A DNA stretch of 64,000 nt from an uncultured Acidobacteriota bacterium (GTDB lineage Bacteria; Acidobacteriota; Terriglobia; Terriglobales; Acidobacteriaceae): NCBI GenBank assembly GCA_903832055.1, contig CAILAC010000002.1:186001-250000 (forward strand), read 5' to 3'. The notes beneath the pieces are model-generated. The model was given only the letters and a program-made list of their open reading frames with translations, was not told the DNA's origin and did not search any database. This document shows positions 54,190 through 63,547 of this stretch, in pieces. Both the position numbers and the translations under genes were made by a program. The stretch's first letter is position 1, and every line of letters starts with the position of its first letter.

Positions 54190-54205
54190 TGTGACACGAA
54201 TCACG
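54190..54205. promoter_or_regulatory. Crp/Fnr-type palindrome TGTGACACGAATCACG
   Basis: GTGA-N6-TCAC, centred about 60 bp upstream of the baeRF-like ATG. Confidence 0.55.
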
Positions 54206-54229
54206 TTCACCCCAACGCCCTCGGTCTAT

Positions 54230-54252
54230 CCTCCAGATGAAGCATCTGGAGG
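54230..54252 (+). promoter_or_regulatory. Perfect 10-bp palindrome containing the Shine-Dalgarno: CCTCCAGATG-AAG-CATCTGGAGG
   Basis: GGAGG of the 3' arm lies 5 nt before ATG 54258; the 5' arm carries the complementary CCTCC. Confidence 0.6.
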
Positions 54253-54257
54253 TTTCT

Positions 54258-55412
54258 ATGAGCCCTGGAATTGCTGCTACCGCTGTCACTTCACATGAAA
54301 CTGAGACCCTGTCTACCCTACTGAGTCTGGCTACCCTTCGTGATCCGAATGCACATGCCATCTCTTACTACTGCAGTTCAGAGCCATTTCCCGACAAAAC
54401 ACATACACACAAGCTCACAACGCTGGACCATCTGCTGCGCAGAGTCACGACTGATGGACCAACTGGACCGGATTACCTTACCTTTACAAACGATTTAACG
54501 CATGTAGTCACACTGGGCGAGAAAACGTCACTGAACTCGCCCCGCTTTCGGGCGATATTTGCCTGCGGTAGCCAGGACATCTGGCAAGAAGTGACGCTAC
54601 CTGCGCTCGTATCAGAGTGTAGTCTCGAGATAGACAGATTCTTCCGTCTCGCCCCCTTGCTGCGAGCAATTCAAAGTTGTGAACCGCACTGCCTTGTTTT
54701 GACTGAACACGGTAAGGCGAGAATTTTGATGGTCCGGGGGCAGGAGATTGAAGAAATCGAAACACCGCTACCTCCGATTGATTTTCGGCCCAAATCCGTA
54801 CCCGGCTTCTCACATCATATTGAGGGCAATCTCAGGGAACGCTCAAAAGCATTCATTCATGACTTGATCGTCAAGATCCAGCATGTCATGCAAGAGCACA
54901 ATTGTAAGCATCTAGTAATCGGGTGTCGCAAGGATCTGTGGTCTGAGCTTTCACCCCAATTCCATAAAGCAAAGCTTAGTGCGATGATTGCCGGACATTT
55001 TCACTTGCCTTCATTTGAGATCTCCAGAGGAGAGGCCCTGAGCGAATCGCACGCAGTCATGGCCAAAGACCGGGAGCGCTTCTACAAGACTTTCTGGGAG
55101 AAGGTACAAGAGGAACCTCGGCAATTTGCACTCGGAGTCAACTCAGTCTTAAATCACCTTGAGTCCGGCCGGGTGCTTCAGCTGCTGCTCGGAAATCTCG
55201 TGGAAGCCCACGTCTCCGAATGTGCTGATTGTCAGGCATGGGCTATCGAAGAACGCACATTATGTTCCACGTGCGGAGGTGCGCGTGTGGCGAGGGTCCC
55301 TGCCGAAGAATTGATCTTGCGCAAAGCGCTGTCAACCGACGTTGAAATCTTTGCGCCAGAGCAGGCAACCGCAAAGCAATTTGGGCAAGTAGCGGCTTTG
55401 CTTCGATACTGA
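54258..55412 (+). CDS. Bacterial eRF1-like/Vms1-related (baeRF family) protein with C-terminal zinc-ribbon-like cysteines
   Basis: CLVLTEHGKARILMVRGQEIEEIETPLP...GFSHHIEGNLRERSKAFIHDLIVKIQ...LVIGCRKDLWSELSPQ...CADCQAWAIEERTLCSTCGG; start moved from 54237 because of the SD at 54248-54252. Confidence 0.7.
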   Translation: MSPGIAATAVTSHETETLSTLLSLATLRDPNAHAISYYCSSEPFPDKTHTHKLTTLDHLLRRVTTDGPTGPDYLTFTNDLTHVVTLGEKTSLNSPRFRAIFACGSQDIWQEVTLPALVSECSLEIDRFFRLAPLLRAIQSCEPHCLVLTEHGKARILMVRGQEIEEIETPLPPIDFRPKSVPGFSHHIEGNLRERSKAFIHDLIVKIQHVMQEHNCKHLVIGCRKDLWSELSPQFHKAKLSAMIAGHFHLPSFEISRGEALSESHAVMAKDRERFYKTFWEKVQEEPRQFALGVNSVLNHLESGRVLQLLLGNLVEAHVSECADCQAWAIEERTLCSTCGGARVARVPAEELILRKALSTDVEIFAPEQATAKQFGQVAALLRY

Positions 55413-55425
55413 GAGTATGTTGGTA

Positions 55426-55439
55426 GTGACACTTATCAC
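55426..55439. promoter_or_regulatory. Crp/Fnr-type palindrome GTGACACTTATCAC
   Basis: GTGA-N6-TCAC between the baeRF-like gene and the PRTase pseudogene. Confidence 0.55.
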
Positions 55440-55494
55440 TGCCCGCTTTCATGATGAGGAATGATTGTTCATGCGACACGTGGGGTGACACCTG

Positions 55495-56133
55495 ATATTC
55501 CATGACCGGTTAGACGCCGGTCGCAGGGTATCAAAGCAATCAAAGCATTATGCTGACTAAGAAGACGCATTAGTTCTCGGCATACCACGAGGTGGAGTGA
55601 CTGTAGCGTTTGACATCGCTTCAACGCTCCATCTCCGTGTCGATATTTCTATTTCACACAAGCTGAGAGTACCCGGGCATAAAGAGCTAGCCTTTGGCGC
55701 TCAGGCGGCGGGCGATATCTTCACGAGCATATCATTGAAGCAACCCGAATAGCACCTGAGCAGATTGACAAGATCGCTACAGAGATAACATAACTTAGCA
55801 CTTCCCGCGCACAACTCTACCGAATAATTCGAGCATCTGCTCACCGTGTCGGCCAAACTATCATCCTCGTGGATGATGGGATTGCTACCGGTGCAAGCGT
55901 ATTCGCCCAAATAACGCCATTCGCAAGATGCAACCTGACAAGCTCATCCCGGCGGTATCTGTCGCGCCTCCTTCAATACGTATTTGGCTAAGAACCGTTG
56001 TTGACGAATCGAGGTACCCTTATTAACCAGAACTCTTCCGAGCCGACGGACAGTTTTATCGGAACTTCACAGAGGTTGCAGATGACGAAGTGATCGGTCT
56101 TCACAATCGCTCAGCAAAGCAAATTCGCACATA
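55495..56133 (+). pseudogene. Decayed phosphoribosyltransferase
   Basis: Frame-shifted pieces: IFHDRLDAGRRVSK / ALVLGIPRGGVTVAFDIASTLHLRVDISISHKLRVPGHKELAFGA / IIEATRIAPEQIDKIATEIT / LSTSRAQLYRIIRASAHRVGQTIILVDDGIATGASVFA / FYRNFTEVADDEVIGLH. Confidence 0.85.
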
Positions 56134-56255
56134 GCCTAGATCGACCAGGTCCCCCCTCATGTTTCCAGCACCAGAACACCCATTCCAGTTAATCTATACA
56201 GGCTAAGACTCTCGCACTTGCACAGGATTTAAGACCTTCTCTGAAACCACACACT

Positions 56256-57146
56256 TTACGCAGGTGTGATCGACGATACGCTTAAGACCGGGCACCTTGC
56301 TTCAGCAAGGAGAGCGGGAGTAAGACCCGTTTCGACATATGTCAACCAAAAGGACGCCCTTCTGGCTCCAAGAACAATCAAGTCGGCATTCACTCTGTTG
56401 GCAAGACTCAGAATCACTTCAGATGCTTTACCATGATCGACGATGTACTCCCGCTTGCAACCATCTAATGAAGTTTCAGGTATCAGTTTCTGGAGCGACT
56501 TAACCCAGGTTGCCTTGAGTGATTCCTCATTTGAGACTTCCTTGCCAGTGAGGACATGGCAGAGGTACAGCCGCCCACCACTCTCTCGGGCGATCGCGAA
56601 TGCGTATCGAGACGCTTCCTTGGCCTCAGGGGACGAATCAGCCGCATAAACAATATTCCTGATCGGAAGCGGAATATCTGGAGGTTTTGACACATGGGGG
56701 CCGACAGTCATGACCGGGCACAGCGCACTGCGAATGATTTCCTCCGCGGTGGAACCCAGGACTATCTTAGCAACTCTACGCTTCGATGAGGTTCCTATCA
56801 CTATTAGGCTTGCCTTAGAAGCGCTCGTTTCTTCTAGTAACAAGGCGGCAGGCGCGAAACCTTCAAGCGTCTTCCCGGTTACCTTCACCTCCAGAACTGC
56901 TTCCGCAACTAAATTCAAACCCTCAGCCGAAGATCGCCTGATCGCGTCAAGGGCAGGCCCAGATAAAACGTCAAAAGATGATGCGACAATCGACAGGTCA
57001 ATCGCGTTTACAAGTTCCACTTCCGACGAGAATCGGCGTGCCAAAGCAACAGCATAGCCCGTCGCCACATCAGCTACAGGCGAGAAATCCGTCGCCACAA
57101 GAATCTTCTCGAATGTTACCGAAGTATCAGTATCCATATCACTCAT
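56256..57146 (-). CDS. Tandem-domain universal stress protein
   Basis: FEKILVATDFSPVADVATGYAVALARRF; second domain NIVYAADSSPEAKEASRYAFAIARESGG; VILGAR-like C-terminal motif. Confidence 0.92.
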   Translation of the reverse strand: MSDMDTDTSVTFEKILVATDFSPVADVATGYAVALARRFSSEVELVNAIDLSIVASSFDVLSGPALDAIRRSSAEGLNLVAEAVLEVKVTGKTLEGFAPAALLLEETSASKASLIVIGTSSKRRVAKIVLGSTAEEIIRSALCPVMTVGPHVSKPPDIPLPIRNIVYAADSSPEAKEASRYAFAIARESGGRLYLCHVLTGKEVSNEESLKATWVKSLQKLIPETSLDGCKREYIVDHGKASEVILSLANRVNADLIVLGARRASFWLTYVETGLTPALLAEARCPVLSVSSITPA

Positions 57147-57683
57147 GAAAGCACCCCCATACCACAATCAGCTATATCCTCAGTTTGTTCCGGATAGACG
57201 CCAGGATATTGAATATTCACTACATCCCTCGATATCTAACATGCACATGGTATCCCTTGCGAGTGTTGTAAAGTATGTACCAGACGAAATGATCTGAATA
57301 AGGGGAGGCTCAGCCTGGAAACGAGAATCTCCCGGCCGGTCATGGCCAAACCGCTGATCATGGTTGACGTGCGGACGGATATTCGTCTTACGATCCGGCA
57401 TTTTCTCACCCGATTCACCAGTCGATGGCAACCTGTGATCCTGAGGCAACGAAATGTGACCCTGATTTGCACGAGGAGCCATCGGAATATGGAGTGTTAG
57501 AGATTGCTGTGCCAATACGGGGGCTATAACCACCCCAGGATGCGATTACAACTGGCGTAATAAGTCTTCCCACATTGAGTCTCCGTAATGGCTAGGCGTC
57601 TGCCCTAGATGATAGACCACATAACAAACAGGTGGCAGACCTATTCACTCCTTTCAATCATAGCCCCCAATGCGTAAACATGC

Positions 57684-57699
57684 CGTGACGTGCATCACC
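57684..57699. promoter_or_regulatory. Crp/Fnr-type palindrome CGTGACGTGCATCACC
   Basis: GTGA-N6-TCAC; a TATGAT -10-like hexamer on the minus strand at 57662-57657 sits at class II spacing. Confidence 0.55.
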
Positions 57700-58193
57700 C
57701 CCAGAGCGAGATACGATTTCTGCTTAAAGAGACTCAGGCTCACGAAAGGATGTGAAATCTTCTGACACAACAGCAAGGATAAATGCAGTACGTGTGACCA
57801 TTCTTTGGAAACAAAGCCTGGTTGCGACCGAAGCAAATGGCTGCTCACTTCTAAGCATCACGGGGTATTCGAACCTACCGGAGGGTTATTCATACAGCAT
57901 TGCCCTCATGCACGCTGAATAAGAACCATCGTCGTCGACTATCGGAGTGATCGTTTCGACCATCATTTTGTATCTGTGAATCTTGACTACCTTAGCCGGC
58001 GCCAACGCAAGGGTGCTTACGTTGTCGGCTTCTGCAATTGTCAACTTATATTTTGCAAACACCTGCGCACGAACGTCCCTCTCAATTCCGTCACTCAAAT
58101 ATATAGGTACGGAACTGAGCAAACTACTGACGTAATATTCTGCGCAAGAATGCCATTGCACCTATTGCACTTACACCACTTATTTTGTCGAAC

Positions 58194-58209
58194 TGTGTGC
58201 TGCGTCACA
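58194..58209. promoter_or_regulatory. Crp-like site TGTGTGCTGCGTCACA
   Basis: TGTG-N8-CACA upstream of the BON gene, with TACCAT at class II -10 spacing. Confidence 0.45.
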
Positions 58210-58299
58210 GATCTCGATGCAGATTAGGACTACCATGCTTGGCAGATGTTGAGAGGCTCAAAAGGAGTCTCCAGTGCGAACAATAGTGAGGTGTTGTCG

Positions 58300-58977
58300 A
58301 TGAACAGCGACCTAAAATTGAAGAAACACGTAGAGGATGAATTGAGTTGGGAACCTAGTGTGGATGCGGCCGCGATCGGGGTCGGCGTGAAGGATGCGAT
58401 TGTAACGTTGTCAGGCCATGTATCAAGCTTCGCCGAAAAGCACGCTGCAGAAGCGGCTGTTATGCGAATCCACGGTGTAAGAGCTTTGGCTAACGAACTC
58501 GAAGTAAGGCTTTCGGGCGACAGTCACCGGGAAGATGACGATATCGCGCGAACAGCTGCATTTGCGTTGAATTGGAATAGCTCCGTTCCAAAGGACCGGG
58601 TGAAAATTAGCGTATCCAATGGAATCGTATCGCTTGAGGGAACCGTAGACTGGAACTTCCAACGAGTCGCCGCCGAAAAGACCGTAAGTCACCTCATGGG
58701 GGTGAAGGGAGTGAACAATCTGCTCACCGTGAAAGCAGTTCCCATGCGCACGGACGTCAAATCTCAGATTGAATCCGCGTTGAAGAGGAACGCAGAGGCA
58801 CATGCGGATCATATCCAGGTTACTATCAGCGGCAGCAAGGTCATACTATCTGGAACCGCTGAGACCATGAGTGATCGCTTCGCAGCTGAAGTGGCGGCTT
58901 GGAAAGCACCGGGTGTCTCGATGGTTGAGAACGACATCGAGGTCTCTTCGTTTGCTACCTTGACCGGTGTGATTTAG
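58300..58977 (+). CDS. Triple BON-domain protein
   Basis: Three repeats of the type VDAAAIGVGVKDAIVTLSGHVSSFAEKHAAEAAVMRIHGVRALANELEV; GAGGTG ribosome-binding site before ATG 58300. Confidence 0.9.
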   Translation: MNSDLKLKKHVEDELSWEPSVDAAAIGVGVKDAIVTLSGHVSSFAEKHAAEAAVMRIHGVRALANELEVRLSGDSHREDDDIARTAAFALNWNSSVPKDRVKISVSNGIVSLEGTVDWNFQRVAAEKTVSHLMGVKGVNNLLTVKAVPMRTDVKSQIESALKRNAEAHADHIQVTISGSKVILSGTAETMSDRFAAEVAAWKAPGVSMVENDIEVSSFATLTGVI

Positions 58978-59022
58978 GTATAGGTATGCTTGTAACACTC
59001 CTCTTCTAGTTGAACAAAGACT

Positions 59023-59586
59023 TTACCCGTATGGGCGCCCAGCCCCATACATCTGTATTGCAACGACTCTTGAATACTCAGCCGCCGCAGCATTGATTCG
59101 GTAACCAACTATCGTCTGATCCCCAGCAACTGCGGTGGGTCCGCCTTCATTGGTCTCAACGAAATAGGCACCGCTGGCCAGGGAGAATCGCATGTGCTCC
59201 TCAGCTCCAAATGATCCAACGCCCTGGGCATCGATGTTTTCGCTTGCCGGAGTCGGCGTAACATATTGGAAGAAATGGCCCTGGTATTGCTCTTTGGGCG
59301 GATAGTAAAACGCGAAGAGCGCCGTCGTGCCTTTGAATCCTCCGTGAACATAACGGTGCCGCACCGGCTTATCGCGCCATTCGTCCACATCGACGTATGG
59401 ATCTTTGAACTTTGGGTCTGACAATCCCTGAACCGCAGGCTTGGGTGTGTCGTCTGGTACTTCAGCCTGGATAACTTCTGTTGATGTAACCATGCCCAGC
59501 GACACAACCGCCATCAGCAAGAGTTTGCTGAGTGGGTTTACGCATGCCATAGCTCGGGATCGGCGATTCGGCATCAAAGTCTGCAT
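59023..59586 (-). pseudogene. Probably C-terminally truncated secreted hypothetical protein
   Basis: ORF with signal peptide ends abruptly at ...VAIQMYGAGRPYG; no obvious continuation downstream. Confidence 0.45.
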
Positions 59587-59850
59587 TAGAACTCCTTGTC
59601 AACTTTCTGAACTTTTCTTGATAGGGAAGGTCTTTGACCGCTTGAGGAGATGAAGCGCCGCTCGGCAATACCTGCGTTATCGCAGACCGATGTAGCAGAG
59701 AAGCGGCGGCGGTGAAACCACCACTTGCAATTAGACTCCGTCTAGTGATCATCAAACACTTCTGACATAAACCGTCTTTACAGCGCTTACACTTGAGATG
59801 AATCATCGACTCCTAAACGTTCACGACAGTAACGATGACTGGCATGAATG

Positions 59851-61650
59851 TCAGTGCGCCTCGGCCGCGGCCGACTGCTCCTTCGTGCTGGGGCGCCGCA
59901 TCAAGAACGGCAGTGGAACAAGTACCAGAACAAGGAATCCGAGAACCCAGAATGCATTTTTGAAAGCCAGGACCGTAGCCTGGAGGTCGACCTGAGCGGA
60001 GAGCTGAGCCATTGCTTTGTGCGAAGATTCAGTCGCGCTATGGCCTATTGAAGCGAAGTTGTGGGACATACCGTTCAACATGCGAACGAAGAAAGGGTTG
60101 CCATTATTCGTATGTGAAGTCAGGTTTGTGCGCTGAATCTGGCGCTGTCGGCTGAGAAAGTTGCTGAGCAGCGAAACACCGATCGCGCCGCCCATATTGC
60201 GAGTGAAATTACTGATGCCCGAAACCTGATTGAACTTTTCACGCGGCACGCCTACGTAATTGAGCGTACTGATCGGAATGAATATGAGCGGTATACCTAT
60301 CACCTGCAAAACGCGATAAGATACCAAGGTCCCAAAGTCTATGCCGTAGAAGATCCCAGTCACGTGAAAGAGGCCGGCGGCTGTGCACGCAAATCCAATA
60401 GAGATGATGACGCGGGGATCAAACTTCTGAGAGAGGATGCCGGCAACGGGCATCATCACAGCCAGTGCGATCCCGCCGGGCGATAGCGCCAGACCGGCCA
60501 AGCCGGCAGTGTAGCCAAGGCTGTTCTGTACAAACTGTGGCAGAAGAATCGTGCTGCCATTGAGGACCATTCCAAGTACGAAGCTAAACAAAACCGCGGT
60601 TGCGAAGTTCCGATTCTTTAGAAGGCGCAGATCCATGATGGGATCTTCATGGCGTAGTTCATTGATGAGAAGAGCGATAAGAGCGACGATTGAAACACCC
60701 AGGCATATCGAAATCGTCTGTGACGAAAGCCAGTCATTCTGCTCTCCTTTATCGAGAACGAATTGCAGAAAGCCGACGCCCACAACGATGAGTCCCATGC
60801 CAAGGTAGTCAACTCTTTTCCTCAAGCGACGAAGATTTTTCAAATAGATAGGGTCGTGTACCACGCGGTTGGTCAGCACGAGAGAGAGGATGCCGATGGG
60901 TACATTGATAAAAAAGATCCAATGCCAGTTGTAGTTGTCCGTGATCCAGCCGCCCAGTGTGGGGCCAATCGCGGGGGCTACGACGACAGCCATGCCATAC
61001 ATAGCGAATGCCATGCCTCTCTGCTTGGCTGAAAAAGTGTCGGCGAGGATAGCTTGTTCGGTCGGCCCGAGGCCTCCTCCGCCTGCTCCCTGAAGAATGC
61101 GAAAAACGATCATCATGGGAAGGCTGGTGGCGAAGCCACACATCAATGAACTGATTGTGAATATGGCAACAGAAGCCATGTAAAAGCGCTTACGCCCAAT
61201 CACGTTAGAAAGCCATCCGCTCATCGGCAACACAATCGCAGTAGCGACCAGGTAGCTTGTAATGACCCACGTGCTCTCGTCCGGACTCGCTCCCATCGTG
61301 CCTGCCATGTGCGGGAGTGCCACGTTGGCGATGGATGAGTCCAGCACCTCCATAAACGTGGCCAGAGTCACCGTCATGGCGATGATCCATGGGTTGATCG
61401 CGGGGCGAGTTGTGGAGATCGGTGCGCTTTGGTGAACTGTTACCGATCCCGATTCCCGTCCGGACAAGGGCAAGCGTACTGCTGCCGTGGGCGGCGGAGA
61501 GCCGCCACCTTGCGCCAACATAAGCGTCGGAGAAGCGCTCAATAGAGCGAGCGCTCGCCAGCATCGGCGCCATTGAATTCCCGTTGAATTTCTTGTCGTC
61601 AAATCCATATCACATTCATGGCAACGAAAATCTCTCAGTTGCTGAGGCAA
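59851..61650 (-). CDS. DHA2-family (EmrB/QacA) MFS transporter with an atypical TolC-like N-terminal extension
   Basis: MTVTLATFMEVLDSSIANVALPHMAGTMGASPDESTWVITSYLVATAIVLPMSGWLS; N-terminal ALALLSASPTLMLAQGGGSPPPTAAVRLPLSGRESGSVTVHQS. Confidence 0.88.
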   Translation of the reverse strand: MPQQLRDFRCHECDMDLTTRNSTGIQWRRCWRALALLSASPTLMLAQGGGSPPPTAAVRLPLSGRESGSVTVHQSAPISTTRPAINPWIIAMTVTLATFMEVLDSSIANVALPHMAGTMGASPDESTWVITSYLVATAIVLPMSGWLSNVIGRKRFYMASVAIFTISSLMCGFATSLPMMIVFRILQGAGGGGLGPTEQAILADTFSAKQRGMAFAMYGMAVVVAPAIGPTLGGWITDNYNWHWIFFINVPIGILSLVLTNRVVHDPIYLKNLRRLRKRVDYLGMGLIVVGVGFLQFVLDKGEQNDWLSSQTISICLGVSIVALIALLINELRHEDPIMDLRLLKNRNFATAVLFSFVLGMVLNGSTILLPQFVQNSLGYTAGLAGLALSPGGIALAVMMPVAGILSQKFDPRVIISIGFACTAAGLFHVTGIFYGIDFGTLVSYRVLQVIGIPLIFIPISTLNYVGVPREKFNQVSGISNFTRNMGGAIGVSLLSNFLSRQRQIQRTNLTSHTNNGNPFFVRMLNGMSHNFASIGHSATESSHKAMAQLSAQVDLQATVLAFKNAFWVLGFLVLVLVPLPFLMRRPSTKEQSAAAEAH

Positions 61651-61709
61651 TACTGGTGAGCATCGGTTCAGATTGAACCGTTCGGGTGAGCTATTCAGTC
61701 TCTGGTGTG

Positions 61710-61949
61710 TTACTTCGAGAGCGCGGCCGTGAAATCACCCTCTACGCCAAACTGCTCAACACTCACGGTTCCTGAGATCTTGCTCGCAGCAGCATCCAGC
61801 GTTCCCAGGTACTTCACGGTTAAAGGCGAACCGTTGTATTCGGAATCGTAAGACCAGGTCACTTTTGTTCCATCGACCTTCCCAATAGCCTTCCCTTCGC
61901 CGTTATCCGTCTTGCAAGTGCCGGAGATGTCATTGTCTTTCTGGGTCAA
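61710..61949 (-). pseudogene. C-terminal fragment of a small hypothetical protein
   Basis: 79 codons of repetitive beta-rich sequence; frame continues upstream of the nominal start (..WTSRIGCTLTQKDND) without a signal peptide. Confidence 0.4.
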
Positions 61950-62859
61950 CGTGCATCCGATTCGACTCGTCCAATCATCGAAATCGCACAGCGTAGTGAT
62001 TCTGCTCGGCGAGCCTACGCTTCCCGGATGTCTGATGTCGAAGACAGTCTCTCAGCGGCTTACGCAATCTATTTTCAAAGCTCGAACAGGAACAGCTTAA
62101 AGCCAAGACTGATGGCGAATTTAACGCACTCGGTGCTTAGAGCTTCGGTAGCGGCATGGTTCACAGGCGAGTGCCAAGACCTGTCTGCTTCGACAAAGAA
62201 GGCATTCAGTTTCCTGAATCTCCTCATCTGTGATTCCGATGGTTCCACTTCTCTGAAGAAACCCATAAGGGCTGGAAGAGACTCTGCCGGTCTGAAGCCA
62301 TCGCGAAAATCTGCAAAGAGAGTCTTGGCGCAACAGGCCTCACGATAGACGGCGTTGATCCCCCCGCGACGGCAGTCGATACTGCGGGCTCATACCCGCG
62401 ACGTCTGCCGTGACACTTATCAAGGCGATGCTCCGTCACGGTTCATTTTGATCGTCGGCATGTAAAGCTTTGCAGACCTATGCGGGCGGCATTCTGGTTT
62501 TCTTCCGAAACGCTTCAGCAGAAAACCATTGGCATAAAGGGTTGAAAATCGCAATCAGCGCCAAATAATATCCCTCTCCATTGGCACTCAATGCCAGTTT
62601 ATGTACGGAGTGATTCCCCAAAAAGGAACAATTTACGGGCAGATTTGGTTCGCCTTCTGTTCCAGGTAGTGGAATTCTGCTGTCGCACCGGCCCGTAGGA
62701 GGCAATTCAAATGATGACGGAAATTACACTCAGCATTTCCCGCAAAGCGTTCCCGCTGCCAGACAATTCGGTCGATTCCGCTCCCGCAGCCCATCGGCTT
62801 CCCCGCTTGCAAATATCTCGATCTCATCTAGTAGCCGTCAGCGCCAGAGTATGTCGCGC

Positions 62860-63541
62860 GTTGCCGGTCAGCCGCACCGGCACCCACCAGATTCATGGCA
62901 CCGCATTCGAGTTCCTTCGCAATGCTTTCGTCAACGCAACGAACAAGTTCAGCCCAATTCCTGACACCTTGAAGAGGAATCAATTTGGATTTGCTCTCGG
63001 CGCTCCAATTCTTCGCGATAAGCCGTTCGCGTTCGCTACGTACCAGGCCACGCCCACACATGGTACGACCGACGGCGTCGGATATTACCCAACGGCGCTG
63101 GAGCGTGAAGGAAACTTTGGAACCTTTCAGATTCCGTCTTATCTTATAAGTCCGGCTGCGCAGAAGATTCTCCAATACCTCCCCGTCGGGGCACCGGGTA
63201 CGGGCATAGTCAATTCCCAGACGCCACAAATCACAAACGACCAGCAGGGCTTGATCAAGTTTGACTACAACTTCGCAAACCACCGCATTTTTGCGCGCGG
63301 TTTCTACGACCCCTACAACGTGGCAGCCACTTCGCCCGACGGTCCGTATCTGCTGGCTGGCGAACAAAGCGGCTTGGTCATTCCATGGCTTTCTGAGGCT
63401 GTGGGAGACAACTGGAGTCTAGGCGGCTTTAGCCTGCAAACGACCGCTTCCTTCACGCGAGCGCTAGCATCGAGCACTGTTGCTAAGCAGGACTTGAGCT
63501 ACAGTAACCTGGGACTCACCGGATTAAGCGGTTATCGTTGA
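62860..63541 (+). pseudogene. Internal fragment of an Oar-like TonB-dependent receptor
   Basis: GTHQIHGTAFEFLRNAFVNATNKFSPIPDTLKRNQFGFALGAPILRDKPFAFATYQ; lacks N-terminal regulatory/plug start and C-terminal barrel. Confidence 0.8.
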
Positions 63542-63547
63542 TCCCGC

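Noticed and set aside
57180-57533. 117-aa minus-strand ORF upstream of the USP gene
   Set aside because: No recognisable family and overlapped by another ORF; may be real but unsupported
62370-62410. tRNA-like anticodon arm (GCGGGCTCATACCCGC)
   Set aside because: Loop is 6 nt rather than 7 and no acceptor, D or T arms could be placed around it
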